Positions 1 through 13,461 are shown, counted from the first letter of the stretch. The stretch is 64,000 bases of DNA from Fragilaria crotonensis (GCA_022925895.1 JAKSYS010000071.1:1-64000), one strand, 5' to 3'. Numbers and translations: made by a program. Notes: generated from the letters alone by a model not told the origin.

Positions 1-3000
1 TTCTGAGGTCTGTTAGTTTGCAGTTGGGCATTGTCTTGCATAGTGACCAGTTCTTCCACAATTGTTACAAACTATGTTGGTGGCATTATTGGGTGAAGGA
101 TTTGGCCGAAATGGGGTGGAATTGTTCTGCGGTCGACGCTGGTTATTGCTGGAATTTGATGAAGTTGGTCGCAAGGGCGGTCGGTTGCCATGATTCGATC
201 TAGGTGGCGGAGCGTTGCGACGATTGTTTTGGTGATTGTTCGGACGGTTTGAATGCTGATTTTGGTTGCTCTGGGGTCTGATTGGTGGCCGATTGCTGCT
301 GCTGTTTTGTTGGGTATAAGGTCGCAGAATTGAGCTGAGAGCTTGATGTTGTCGCGGGGTGAATTGTTTCTGGAAAGTCGGACGATGGGTAGGACGATGG
401 AATTGTTGACGGGCAGCATTGGCATGTTGGTTATAATTGCGTTGATTTTGTGATGGCAAAGTTAGGCCGCGGGATTCGTCAATATTCAAAAGATGGCTCT
501 CAAGTTCGGAGAAAGCGGGCAATTCTTCATCGTTAAGTTCGGCTCTGCGGAGGTCGGCATCAAAACGTTGGTAAGAGGCAGCATAAAAATGGTGATTGCT
601 TCCACCGCGAATGGCTCTTTTAATAAGATCTGCGTCAGTATTGGGAATGCCGGCGTGGTAGCAATGCGCGTCAAAACTCGGATGCGATTCAAATAGGAGG
701 TTGCAACTTCATTGTGGCCTTGTTTGATTGAATAAAAGGCTTCTCTTGTGCGTTCAACATGATCTGGAGTAAGCGGGCACAATGTCGGCGGAGAGTAAAG
801 ATTGCAGTTCTGGCATCTGGTGGGCCATCAATAATGTGTTTTTGGCAGGGTCACAAACATGTGTAAAGATGAGATTGTAAATTGCAGTGCCAATGAAGGG
901 ATGGGAGTAGGAAATCTGTTTGGGCCAAAGATCAAAGACTTGGCGTGTCCAGGGAGAGATGTTACAAACGATGCGGAGGTTATCCATGAAGGCATTGAAT
1001 TGTCGGCGTCGGGCGACAAGATCAGTTGGATATGAAAGTTTCCGGAGATTGGCATTTTTGGCATATTTCAAAAGAGTTTTAGTTAAATCTTCAATGGGTG
1101 GATAAGTGAAGTCAGTTCTGGTTGAAGAAGTTAGTGCATCTGGGGATTGCAAAGGGATCTGAGGAGGTCATCCTGTTGGTCTTCATTGTCTTCATCATCA
1201 GTAAAGAATGTTTCATGAATTGGAGGATAGGCAAAAGTTGGATGCTTTGCAGGTTTGTCCTTTGCTGCAGGTTTGGAGGATTGTCTGTCTTTGGTGAAGA
1301 GGATGTTTCAATTTGGGTGTCTGGTTGCACAGATTTTGGTGACAGAATTTGTGTTACAGTTCGTGAAAGGCGTTTCAAAGGATTTTCGGCAGGTGTGTCA
1401 ATTTCTTGAGCTTGGACGTCAGAAGATGGCTGATTTGCATCAATATTTGGCGTTTCGTGTCGGGAAATGTCAGTTTCGGAAGAATTGTCAGAAGTATCTG
1501 GATCTGCAGTTTCTGGTTCAATTTCAGGGATTTTCTTCTTGAAGAGCGATCTGGGTGCGGACAACCATAAGGGCTGTGTGTTCACAAAAGATGATTCTTG
1601 TTTGTCCAATTGAAATCTTACTACATTACAATTACTGCTGTCCATTCTTGTAGCATTTACACCAATGTGTCTGTACAGGCAAGAAGGATCAGGTAAGTTG
1701 CAAGTAGTAACCTGGTTGTTAAAGAGACTAGTGTTCACACCAGACTCACCAGGGGGGTTGCTCAAGATATTGGGTTCAGATTCTTTGATGAAAGGATATT
1801 CAGGATGATTGTGTTGTTGCCAATAATATGAAAATGGATTGTGAGTGATCTGAGACAATGGGTTGCTGAGGGCATTCTCAAGGTGTGGGAGGCCCAGGAT
1901 CCATAAACATCGGTGGATCCGTTTTGTAGTAATCACTTGGATGAGGCGAGTTGCAAGAGACAAGGGAATGGTTTTGGGATCATCAATGACATGATAAACA
2001 GGGTTTGGTTGGCGCCAAAGTTGGCTAGGATTGTTGGGGCAAGTCCAGGGATTGGCAGCATAACAGGTGTTCATTGGAATGCAGGCTTGGTCATTGAAAG
2101 CTGTTGGACTGTTGTTGTTGTGTAAGGTTTGATGGTCCCATTGTGTTGATGAAAGATGATTGGTTTGTTCTCCTTGTTGTAGATAATAGGGAAAGTGTGA
2201 GCACTTGGCAATGGAATAGGAAGCTCAGTTGGGGATCCTGGAGTGTAAGAAGGAGTTGACTGATGCTCTTGGTGTTGCCTTGGTAGATAAGGACTTTGAT
2301 TGGCAAGGGTGTTTGAGGTAGGACACATTGAGGGTCAGTGACATTGATGTTGGAAACAACTCTGAACATGGTGTATTCATGATCTGGCAGGAAATCAATG
2401 GAATGGTTGATGGTATCTGTCTTGATGGGGTCAAAGTTGGACTTAAGGGTTGCATAATCACAGTTTCCAATTGGGATGGTGAAGTTCTGAAGATCATTGA
2501 AGTGAGCGGACGGCAGATGACAAATTGACGGCAATAGCAGTGGCTTTTGAATGCATGATTGATAACTGTTCAGGTGTGGGTATGTGGCCATTGGGAAGGC
2601 TGAGCAATTGTGATTCATGAGTAGATCAACAGGAGGAAGGGAACCAATGCAGATGTTTGAGGGTTGCAAATGTAAGTCATCTCCAGTTGTGAGTTTGGCA
2701 GTCAAAGTTGCATGTTGGCGGAGTGTTGCTGAGATTAAGACACGGGCAACATGGGAAGCAGATGGAGATATTCCAGTTGTAGGTTCTCCAAAACCGTTGA
2801 CAAGCGGTGAATGAGTGAATGCAATGAGGGATGCAGAGTCCAAATGTGCAGGAGTTTGAATATGGGAAGTCCTGGTGCTGTCCAAAGTGGTATCATAGGG
2901 ACTGGGAGTCAATTGCTGATCTTGGAAGAATTTGATGATGAAGCGCGGGACATCTCTGAAGTTACTTCGGTTCGGGAAAAGTCGTAGAGCGGTCGCAAAA

Positions 3001-5608
3001 GTTGGGATATTGCGAATGATATTGGCAAGTTCAGGCGGTTGATGAGGGCATGAAGATGTTTGTCCCTGAATATAAATGTGGATGAGGTACATCATTTTGA
3101 AGGCATAAAGGATGGATAGGGAGCATTCATGTCCAAAGGATCCAGGTTCATAGTCACTCAAAAGGGATACAAATAGTGATGGGGTGCCATTAGTGAGTTG
3201 AGATCTGTGCTCAGAAGAAAGATTGTCCATGACCAAATTGGTTGTTCTGTTGAAAGTGTGTTGGATGCATTGAATGAATTCCTCTTGATTGGGGTCTTTG
3301 TCAGATCCAGCAATGAGAATGGGATAAAGGTTGCACATCAGGTGGCGAAGATGTTCGGTCGTCAAGTCGCGAATGCATTGTTTGGTGACTGGATTTGACT
3401 GGAATATAACGTAGGCAGAAGCTTGCAGCTGTGATACTTGAATCAACACATGTTGGAAGGTTGCACATGGTGATTGGCCCATTGATGTCATCTTGAAGAG
3501 TTGCATCAGCATAGAAAGAAGTGAGGCATGTGGATTGGTTCTGGAATCCAAATCAGAATGGTGTTGCAAAAAGGGAACATGATGGATTGGGTCCAAGACA
3601 TTGTCTTCAGGGCAAGGGGTGTGCAGTTTGTCAAGGCGGTATGGAAGCTCCAAAGTTTCATCATCATCAGATAGCTCAAGAAATGCTGTGATTCCAGTTG
3701 ATGTGGAAAGGCAATCAAAGGTACTGTCATGGCTGCTGCTCAAATTGGAAAACAAGGGACTGAAAAGTTCTGAATTGAGACTGATTGCTGGAGAAGGTGG
3801 TGCATCAAGATTCCTGGGTCCAGAGGTGTTGAAGGTTTTCAAATAATTGTCCTGACATGGTTGAGTTCTGTTTCTGCTTGAAGGAGTTGAAGGGGTCTCA
3901 GTTTCATCATCATCAATTGAAATGGTGAATGGGATTGCAGCATTGATAGGTGGCTTGACATAAAAAGGGTTGGCAACATTGATGGGAGTTGCAAATTGCT
4001 TGGTTTGCTGGGATGACTTGGCTGGTGGTAACAATCTTGCTGGTCTTGGAATATTTTTCGTCATTTTTATATTTTTGGTAGCTTTTCTGGTTGTCATCCT
4101 GTCCATGAGAGTTAGGGAATCCAAAGTTTTAACTGTGAAGGAATCTGGGATAAATGAGCTGGTGTCTGTGCTGTCATCATTGTCTGAGGAATCTGGGACT
4201 GAGTAGGGAGAGTTTTGAATCATTGGGAGTGCATCAAGTTGTTTTGGAGATTCCTTTTTGTCGCCGTTGCTTTGTTCTTCAACTTCAACGTCAATGGGAA
4301 CTTTTTGTGCTTTGGTGGGCAACGTCTGATCGCGAACGGAAAGGCATAATTGTTTGGGACGGGCAGTAGATGGAGAAGACACTTGGAAGCATTAACTACG
4401 TCACTATCGTCGTCGTCATCGTCATCCATATCGTCATCGCGATAAATGTTGGTCGTGGAGCGCGCTGGAATGTCGTCAGACGCGTCAGTCATTTCGTCAT
4501 CGTCCACGGGATCGCCGTTGTAATTAGGAACACGAGCATGGCCGTTAGGTTGGTCACGAATTGGACGTTGGTAATTAGGAGAGGGGACGTCAGAAGGCGG
4601 TGTTGGCGCGCGCGGACGGATAGGCGTGGGTAGGATTTCAAAACCGGTCGGACGCAAGATGACGTTTGCGTTATGGGGAAAAATATGGACGGACGGGCTG
4701 CCAAATGTCGCAGCTGCAGTACTGAAAGAGATCTGTACGATCGTCGTAGAAAGGTCATTGGCAGTTCGGCGCGGGGTCCAATGTCCCAAGTCCAGGACTC
4801 TTGGGAGCTGATGGTGCGAATCACCACGATCATGGTCGTGGTCGGAAATTGAAATGGGGGTTCGCCATGGGGTCGTTTTGAGCGGCGATATCTCGGATTG
4901 GTCGCTCCGATTTTCGTAAGTGGGAGCTCTTTTGCAGGTCTTGGAGCGCCGGAGGTTTCTGACTTTACTTTTTGTCGTGTGAGGTCCGAACGCCCAACGA
5001 AATTGATTTGTTGACTTCCACATTCACGAACATATTGGCGGGTTTTACGAATCTCTGGTTGTTTTGCGTCTGAAAACGCATCCTTTTGCAGGGGAAGCAT
5101 CAGGGGAGGAGGCGGGGACGTCTGAGTCATCGAATTGTCGCTTCCTGGTGGATTTTGGGCGGGTGGGAGCAGGAATCTTGCGGTCGTCGTCACTGCGAAC
5201 GCTGTAGTCGTCATCTTGGTCGTCGTCGTCGACGTCGCTTTCGTCGAATAAGTCTGTCTGGGGTTGGTAACTGCGAATAGGGGAAGGATGGTGAGTGCCC
5301 TGGATGTCTGGAATGTACTCCTGCTTGATTCTCATTACTTTATGAGTGTTTGAGCGCTCTGCAGTCGCGCTATCGATGGCCTCGGCGTTGCTAGCCGCTT
5401 CATCGTTGTCGTCGTCGTCGGTTTCGGTGGCCCTGAATGTTTTGTTGCGCCCAATAGGAGTTGTAAGGATGCCCTGGATGTATGGATGAGTCTTTGGTTG
5501 TAGTTGGTGGCGCGGGAAGACTTGTTGTTGCGCTCGGAGTGGCGCGTTCGATGGCCTCGGCGATGACGGCCGCTTCATCGGTGTCGGATTCGTAGGTAAT
5601 TGCAGCAT
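1..5608 (-). mobile_element. LTR-retrotransposon-like gag region, probably Ty1/copia (CoDi-like), running off the left edge
   Basis: All long open stretches here lie on the minus strand and read towards the left edge. In reading order they show: an acidic Asp-rich, Ser/Pro-rich part (about 5.6-4.2 kb); a long low-complexity-to-globular part of about 760 residues (4382-2091); a Ser/Thr-rich part (2074-1112); a helical gag-like part (about 1150-490); and an Asn/Gln/Arg/Pro-rich tail ending in a CCHC zinc knuckle, CX2CX4HX4C, at about 69-28. A nucleic-acid-binding knuckle at the end of a gag-like region is typical of LTR retroelements. Protease, integrase and RT would lie left of the window and are not seen. 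Only one end is present, so LTRs cannot be paired. The element looks broken, with roughly half a dozen frame interruptions, though some could be sequence error given the state of nearby host genes. The copia assignment is an inference. The very long region before gag is unusual. Confidence 0.5.
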
Positions 5609-7811
5609 AGTGGGAAGCTTCTTCTTTTCATTGTAGTTTGTTGATTGCCCAGTTTGGCTCTCTTAGAGCGAGTTAGATAGAGGGTGGGATGGGTGGGCGT
5701 AGCGGCAGGAATGTTGACATCTGCGCTGATGACGACTGGAGGCTCCGTTTCGGAGGCAAGAAAGGGACGAGTCCTTCTTCTTCGACTTCTTGTCGGCTTT
5801 CGTAAGGTTGAAGCGAATGGTGGGCATGGTGGGTGGGGCTGAAATGCTGCTGAAAGGGCTGGGGCTGCTGTTAACTAAGTTCTTAAATATTTGTGTGCAC
5901 TTTGAATCTGGGGAGCTCTGTTGAAAAATTCTGTTATTTTCAGTTGCTTCAGATCTGACAGTTTAGATGGAAGCATAACTGAATTCCTGAGCCTAACTAA
6001 CTTGAAGGTATCAGAGTTAAAAGGGCAGAGGGCCTGCCTAAGTCGGTTGATTCTAGGCGAGTGAACCATGATAGATTCTGCGTGCGAGCGCGGAGTGGAG
6101 GCCAGACCATGGTTAAATCGGGCGCACGTCAGACCGGGGTCGCAGGCAGGTGGTGACGTCACGGTGACGGTATCGGTCGCTACAGTACGAACGTTGGCCG
6201 GTGCTACGGTTTCAGGACTACTGGATGCTACGCTAGCGGCAGAGGAAGCGGGAGTGCTAGTAGCAAACGCGACGGTATACGCGTGAGTCTACTGGACGGG
6301 TATACTGAGCTACGGTATGACTAGGCGTAACTACAGTACATGTAGACGTAGACACAGTGCTAGTAGGCGAAGCAACTGTGCTAGTATCTGTAGGTACGAT
6401 GCAAGTAGATGGTGCTACGTTGCGCGTAGGTGACACTACAGTATGTGGACGTGGGTGGAGTCCTACGGTGACGTCGGTAGCCAAGTGGGTACTAGTACAC
6501 TGGCTATCGCTACAGGGGACTGAAATGATGACGGCGGCGGGTAAAGTCGTCATGGTCAGTTACGCTGCTAGAAAATTGTACATTGTTAAAATCGGTGGCC
6601 GGACTAAATAAATTTACAGGTTGACAAATTTGTGAAAATCGTTGATCACAAGTGAGTGATCAACTTCGTTTGATGAGTGTTTCTGAGGAACACTCAGGAA
6701 CACAAATGAAACGGTGCACGTCTGAAGAGTGCACGTCTGAAAAGGTGTACGTCTGAAGAGGTCGTACGAGGCCGAGCGTTGGGCGAGAAAATGGTCGTTT
6801 ATGCAACGAACGACATGAAAACGATCGTTACAATTTCCGAGTGGGATATGATTCCCGTACGACAGTAACGATATAACGTATACTGTTTACTAGCCTAATG
6901 TGAAGTGTCGCACTGAATAATGTAGATAGTAAAAATACGTAGGAGCGGTACTAAAAGTCTGTCACAACTTGACATAGCTAGCCTGGGCCGGGTTTCCTGA
7001 TCGAAACTCGAAACTGATGGCGTCTTGGGGCTATGCATACACAGTGTATGCATTGTACTCCGAGTATGATAAATGGTAGTAGGCGAATAGTCAAAGAACT
7101 TGATTACATGTTGCTCGAAGGGACCACTCCGACAGCCTGCGCTGGAATTGAGTGTATGTATGCCATAATATGACTATCAGACTTGAAACAACGAGAACGC
7201 TGTAGTTGTTGTGCTCTCTCCGTCGGTTTAGGTTTAATCTCACGTCTCACTCCACCAGTTGTGTGGAGACGAAAGTAAGCCGAATATGCGTGTGGTGGTC
7301 AAGTACATAGGTGTTTCGGAAATGCAGCCCTATCTGGTAATGATGGGAGTGTTGAATCTAAAGCAGAGAAATCCAATGCCTACCATTGGGAATGTCTCCG
7401 CCTCCGAAAAGCCTCTCAATCGCACGCAGCAAACCGGACGAAGTACGCCTGTCTTCGTCGCATCAGCAATGCAACCTCCTGGGAAATGAAGCTCGATTGA
7501 TCGTTGAGATGCAACCTCATGTTCGTTTTCCCGCTTACGTCAGTTTCGTGTCAAACGCTGAGAATGTAGTAATCTCAAGGTGACGGGAAGGTGTTGGAAC
7601 GAATCTTCCCCAATTGTCCCATCAAACAACAAGGGGACGGATCAATAGAGCTCAAAGGAAGTAAACAATGGAGTCAGAGGAAACGGCGAGAGAAGTAAAT
7701 GTCTGGCAATAGTGAACGGAAACGAATCGCGAACTCGAGAGCAGAGGACACAAGCGATGGCAACACCGTGGCGATCTGTCAACTCAGAGATACGTCGCAT
7801 AACCCATACCC
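5609..7811. other. Intergenic spacer with small hairpins; no supported gene
   Basis: No open frame here looks coding. Between about 6180 and 6550 the sequence is an irregular array of short GCTAGTA/CTACGGT/GTAGGTG words, giving Thr/Ser/Val-rich spurious frames. It may be the leader of the retroelement to the left. Perfect or near-perfect palindromes occur at 6641-6664 (9-bp stem GTTGATCAC, 6-base loop), immediately after it around 6677-6703 (11-bp stem GTGTTTCTGAG, one mismatch), and at 7033-7053 (10-bp stem ATGCATACAC, 1-base loop). Confidence 0.5.
6714..6760 (+). repeat. Short tandem repeat, three 15-16 bp units
   Basis: Three consecutive near-identical units of the form GTGCACGTCTGAAGA(G) are visible. 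The third has GTGTAC instead of GTGCAC. The array directly follows the two hairpins at 6641-6703. No coding role is apparent. Confidence 0.8.
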
Positions 7812-10800
7812 TTACTTCGGAGACCACATGCCAAGTCGGGTTTCGAATTGCTGAAGTTGGAGATAGTGAGCAGAAGATACATGTGCATGACATGAAATGA
7901 AAAGTCAAACTCACCAGCCGGCGCATCATTACCGCCCGCTTAATGTTCTTCCTGTTGTTGATCTTCAGTGATTCGTCAACAAGCAGGCTAAGAAAAGGTA
8001 ATATGATAGCCAGAACGAAGAAATACCAAGGAAGCGCTTCCATGCTGCCAGGCTCAAGAGACAACGTTAGGTAAACAACGACGATTGCAACGTTGATTAT
8101 CATTCCCACGATCCAGACTTCATTCCTTTGAGTAGGTGCCAGCTGCAGGACTGTCTTGGTCCGGTGAAGAAACGAACCCGACGATAGGAGGATGCAAAGC
8201 ATCAAGTCGGCGAAAGCTAGCGCCGCGGCAGATGTCTGTGCCGGTCCAGCCGAATATTCCGTAAGGTCAGGGCATCGGATGAGCGATACCCATGTCTCCG
8301 CATCATCGCAATGATCGCGGACAAATTCCGGCTCAAAGGCAATCATAAGCTCCCCGAAGGCGATCAACCACAACAGCTGTGGAGCGATAGCGGGAAGCAA
8401 ACTCTTGAATAATCCAATTTTGTAAACTCGAAATCGTTCGTTTTTGCCAAAAATGAGAGACTCGTCATTCTTCTCAGGAACTTCTCTCATGGACTCCGAG
8501 TCCTTTTTCCCCATGGCCATCGAGAGTCCTGTGAGAGGAAGCATGAACAAAAGGAAGACTACAGATCCCATGGCCGGAATATATGGGATCACTGTTGCAG
8601 CGCTGCACATGGCAAACAAAATGTAGAGCGAGTAAGCCGCACATGCTGTCGTGACAAAAGATATGGCCGAACCAGCAGTTTCAAACGCCGCGCGACCGCT
8701 TGCGATAATCTCTGGCATGAATGCAGTGGAGGAAATGCCTTGCAGGCGGAATACGCATGAGCTAGTGGAAATCGATGTAACCAATTCAACATCGTGCTGA
8801 AAGGCTTCACCCCCATGGCTGATGTTGGCATTCTTGTCCTCGTCGGCATAATCAATCAATACATCCACACCGACGGAAAGGTCGGCCGTGTCAAAGATTC
8901 CTGCGTTTCGAGCCAAATGCGAAAGTCCCATTGCAATGACAGTGTCATTGTACTCTTGAAACGTCTCCACCATCTCCATCGTGTTTTCCTTGGTTACATC
9001 AGTGAAGAGACTGACAAGCAATGGCACGTTGTCGACTTCCTTCAGGTGTTTCCTGACATCCTCTATGCCATGAGGTAACTTGGCGTTGATGCTCCAATCT
9101 GCGTAAGGCGAAACCATTCGATATTGATCGCTTTCTCCAGCATCCAACGGCCTCAGCGAAATAGCACAGTTCCAAGCAACGTCAATCCCCATTTGACTGG
9201 CGACCTCCTTTGTTCGCCTCATATTACGTGGGCTAAAATAAACAAAACGAAGCCCTGCCTCTCCAAAAGTCGCGAGTAGTTTTTCAATTTCCTTCCGTGG
9301 AATGATTGAAGATCCAAGAACGCCAAGAAAAATCTGGCTACCAATCATCGACCACTCCTCTGATACAATATCCCTCGATGCATCCTTTGAAGGGTTATCC
9401 AAAAGATACTTCACTTTCGAAATCCTGTGCTCACGAACCAATGATGCAGCTAGAGTTTGTGGGAGCGGTGCATAACTGAAGGCCGCAACATCGAGATCGG
9501 CGAGATTCCAGTCGTTGCTAATATCCAGGATGCTTTGACGGTCCGCGTGCGAAAGGGGCAGGATGGTCAAATTTTCACCTTGCCATGCTTCATGACACAT
9601 CGCCGTCACAACTCGCGGGTCGCCAACAGTTAGCTGGTATGCTTTCGATCGTGCATCCTGCACAATCACTGAGGTGGAATCGGTCCGAAGCTTTCCCCAA
9701 TTCCGTGCATCGTCCAATCCGAGGGCGTGGGTGTCCGTCGTGAGACGCTCTCGAAATATGCGTGACGCAATCACATGAAATCGAGCAACTTCATCAAACG
9801 GCGTCACATCCCCTTTCAGACCAAATGCATTTGGCTCAGTTTCAAATCCAATGCAAGTAGCAAGAGATTGAAGTTGTTTCCTATGCCGCTCAATCGATAT
9901 ATGCCGGACAAGCTTTTCCTCGATCGCACTTGGTTCGGCGGACCTTGAAGCCGGGAGCGGTGCTCCATCTTGATCGACTAGGAGGCAAGCGAGGCCAATG
10001 CACTTCAGCGAAGGGAGATGCTGCCACCACAGCGGGTCTTCAAATTGAACTTCATCGTGGTATTCGTCAATCTTCTTATCGACGCTTGGAGTCGCGCCGA
10101 TGCCATCAGCAGGTATGGCATGTTTGCGACGTCGTACTCGTTTTCGCAGTGCATTTAGCTTTCGAATCGGTGCCGCGATGGTACTGCCTGGTTGCATTCC
10201 GTCGGCGTCCGAATCGGACGATTCAGAGGACGAACCGTACGACCGTCCAGGTACTCGTCTGCGCACCGAAGGATGATTGTCACTGTCACTATCACTGTTA
10301 CCTTCGTCGCCTTCGTGGTCATAGGTAGGACATAAATCCAGCAACTTCAGACCATTGGCAGAAGGGATCAGGAGTTGCTGGGGTGTACAGGTTGCTTCGC
10401 AGGCCAACTCGTCATCAACGAGACAGAATGCTGTTGCAACACCAAGCTTCTCCAATAGACACATGGAAGCGGAAGGAATAGGAATCAGGTGCGTGCGAAG
10501 GTCCTCGTCACGCGATGTATCAAATGCGTCATGCACGAATCTTGCAAGTTTGTGTAATGATAGTCGCGACGCGACTGTAGCAACGATGTACCGCAGTAAC
10601 AGGCGAAAACCTCCCTTAGCTTCCGGCTTTCCAGTTGCAAATGGATGTACGGTGGCCAATATTCGAGCCGTACCCAGTACTTCTAGAAGCATGAGAAAGA
10701 CGGGCGAGATAATGGGAAGGCAGCCCATGGCCGCCAGCAATGGAGCATGTAGAATGACGGAAAGGTCGGATGACCAAATTCCCGGTCGAACCGATATGCA

Positions 10801-11799
10801 AGCGATACTGAGAACGAACACCGCAATAGAAAAGAAATAATTGACCTTTCGAATATCATGCAACTGACGGTGCGCTTGTGGCGATCGATGATGTGAAGGC
10901 GGACGCCGAAGGAATCTCTCTATAGGTGCTTTCTCCACCACGAAAATTTGCATCAAGTTACACAGCGGCAAGAGAGCCTGCGAGTTCATAGGGATTGTCA
11001 CTCTTCCGGAAGGAATGTGTGCCGAAGGGAAGTCGTTGTCGGCAAACTCAACTATTCGTTCTGATTCGTTGAGCCGTCGTTGAGTTCGTAGGGATACGCA
11101 ATTCGCTGGCGCAATATCCCCGATCTGAAGTGCCACATAATCTCCCTTGACAAGTAACAGAGCCGATATGTTAACCCATTGTCCAGATCCACCTGATGAC
11201 ATTCGATACACAGGATAAATGTCATTTAGCGAAGTCCCAGCAATGTGAATAGATGCACTGCTGATTAGTTCATCCGATGGGTCCGTTCCTGGCTGACGAC
11301 CAGCACGGCCGCTGCGATCCTCACTATTGTCTTCAGCAGCCAAGTATTTGATGATTGCCCTTCGCTTCGATTGATCCGAGTCTTTGGCGGAGGCATTCCT
11401 CCTCCTGGCCATTAAAATTGCCGAGAAGAAGCATCCACCCATCGTGATAACCGAAGCTGCCACTTGATATCGATAGATCGACGAAGGAGCAGACGCATTA
11501 AAAAAATCGCCACCCTTATGCGAAAGCGACAGAGAAGACAAGACTAGAAAGGCCAAGGATGCCAGGAAGGATCCAGCGTAGACGTCCATGTCGTATTTGA
11601 ACCATAATTCAAACCGAGACGTTGTCGTTTCAGGTCGTTCCTTCGGGGGAGGATTCTCAATATAGTCTTCCAAGACGGTACGCAGTCTCATTCTAGCCTG
11701 CTTCCAGGAAAGAGGCTGCGTGTCTTCCGTCGAAGGGACGTCTTCCTGCGTGTTCCCATAGTTCCGTCGTCGCCCCATTGCGTCGATAAGATTACACAA
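7812..11799 (-). CDS. TMEM94: TMEM94/ERMA-like P-type ATPase relative (ER membrane)
   Basis: Two exons, 11799-7915 and 7850-7812, flank a 64-bp GT-AG intron (phase 0), giving about 1,307 residues, close to animal TMEM94. The spliced last exon encodes QFETRLGMWSPK, which matches the conserved TMEM94 C-terminus (FETKLGMNSPF in human) and confirms the splice. Membrane segments lie near residues 75-95, 115-130, 320-340 and 350-375, with about six more after residue 1060. The cytoplasmic loop keeps the family block FVYFSPRNMRRTKEVA followed by WNCAISL, and GLSHLARNAG replaces the P-type GDGxND hinge. The usual phosphorylation motif DKTG is absent; LVDDEL stands at that place (about residue 460), as expected for this degenerate family. 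Human TMEM94 is reported as an ER magnesium transporter. An acidic Ser/Asp stretch (about 500-540) is probably disordered. A second Met lies seven codons in (11778). Confidence 0.9.
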
Positions 11800-12046
11800 T
11801 ATTGTCTGTCTTTCTATGACACTGATACTGCACCGCTAGTCTAGTAGTATCCAGATTGATCTCTACTGGAGTATTGTACTGATACGTAATTGCACTCGAA
11901 AATCGTACTCCTTACTAGTATACTGATAGTGTGCAGTGGGTTGCGTTGACAAAGCAAATCGACGTCCACACAAACAACGAAGGACGAAGTGTGGTTCACG
12001 ATGTTAGCTTGCAATTACTCTTACAAGCAGGACTGTTGCATTCACC

Positions 12047-13461
12047 ATGACAGAAAAAATGGAAAAAGGAAATCCCTTAGCTGAAAAGGTTGGTTTTATC
12101 GCAAAGGCTCTGTCGCATGGGTTTTCGATCACGGCATTGCAATGTCCTGAGGCCGGCGTCTATGTTGCCGCCACCAAGGATCTCAAGAAGGGCACGAAAG
12201 TGATGGAATGTGTCGCCGCCAGCATTGCGCTTGATCCAACCTATAGACGGAGCCATTGTGGCTTTTGCGCTAAACAATATCCAAATCCCCGGTTGTGTGA
12301 CAAATGCCGAGTTGTTGGAAGTTGTCCTCAGTGCTCCTCGGATAACAAACATGAGAATGAATGTACTGCACTGCAGGCACTGGGCACCAATTTTCCAGAA
12401 CACGACGACACTGGAGAACCCAACATTGACTCCAGCCACCTTTTGACTGTGCGTCTCCTTTGCCAACGTGAACACTTGGATTGGGAACTAGCCAAACGAC
12501 TTCATTGCGTTACCTTACCACACGAAATAGATCCTGATATCATCGCCATTTGCTCAAAACTTCATCAACATGGATCAGAAATCATGTCATGGGTCGGAAA
12601 TGATGTCTACAAGTTGGCGTTGGCTCGCGTGATTGGATGCAGCCATGCGATAACAGACGTATCATTACCACTTGGGAGTCAAGCGATTGGCCGTGGATTG
12701 TTCCCCGAACACAGCTTCTACAACCACTCTTGTATCCCAAACTCGTTCCTATCATGTGATCTGATGACAGAAGGAAAATCGGAGGTACATACCCCAAACG
12801 TTTCGGCAAGGCTTCATCTTCTTGCGGATATTAAAGCTGGCGACCAAATTACGATCAGCTATGTGCCAACCTCTGGCTTAGGATTTCAAGAGAGACAACA
12901 TCGCCTACTTCAAGGCTATGGCTTCGTTTGCAGTTGCGATGCTTGCAAGAGTCAAGAAATACTGCTACAGCCTAACACGGATGTCGATTCAATCCGAGAG
13001 ATACAGTTCAGTTGTAATGAGAGAATGCTAAAAATGCAGGACAGCAACGTCGATGATGAGGAGATCGCGCAGATTATCTCCCTTGTCGAGATGACTAAAC
13101 GCGGCATTCGAAATCAGGCGATACCCCAATCACACGAAGTCAGCATAGAGTCGGAGCGTTTGTTGGCCATGGCCTACACATTATTGGACAGAAAGAGGAG
13201 GCAATCGTTTATCATTGCAATTTCTTTGCACAAGCGAAACTGATCGGACATTTGTTCGACCCTGTGGCTTTAGCTACTCAAGACCTAGCGTACTCTGACG
13301 TTTTGGACGGAGATCTGAGGAGGGATGTGCAAGAAAGGGCCATCTCTGCTCTCGCAATTGCTCTTGGCGCGGACCATTCATGGTTACGAGTCCTTTCCAG
13401 CCAGACTCTTTCGACACTATCACAACCGCTCAGTAATAAGAAACGGAAAGTTTCAAGCTAA
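12047..13461 (+). CDS. SMYD-type SET/MYND lysine methyltransferase-like protein (one frame break)
   Basis: The N-terminus (MTEKMEKG) leads into a split SET domain with an inserted Cys/His MYND-like zinc finger (CGFCAKQYPNPRLCDKC, then CPQC, H and C). The SET core follows with the signature NHSC (about residue 228), GDQITISY and the post-SET cysteines CSCDAC. This is the SMYD layout; such enzymes methylate lysines on histones or cytosolic proteins using S-adenosylmethionine. The main frame ends at 13243, but the helical C-terminal region continues in another frame: after TLLDRK the alternative frame reads EEAIVYHCNFFAQAK and runs to a stop at 13461, ending in a basic NKKRKVSS tail. One G missing from AAAGGAGG at about 13195 would explain this; no good intron fits. 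I therefore treat it as one gene. Sequence error or a recent mutation are both possible. Confidence 0.8.

Noticed and set aside
6007-6016. GGTATCAGAG, resembling the initiator-Met-tRNA primer-binding site of copia elements
   Set aside because: It reads on the plus strand, whereas the adjacent element is coded on the minus strand, and no LTR end (TG...CA) abuts it. A 10-base match alone is weak.
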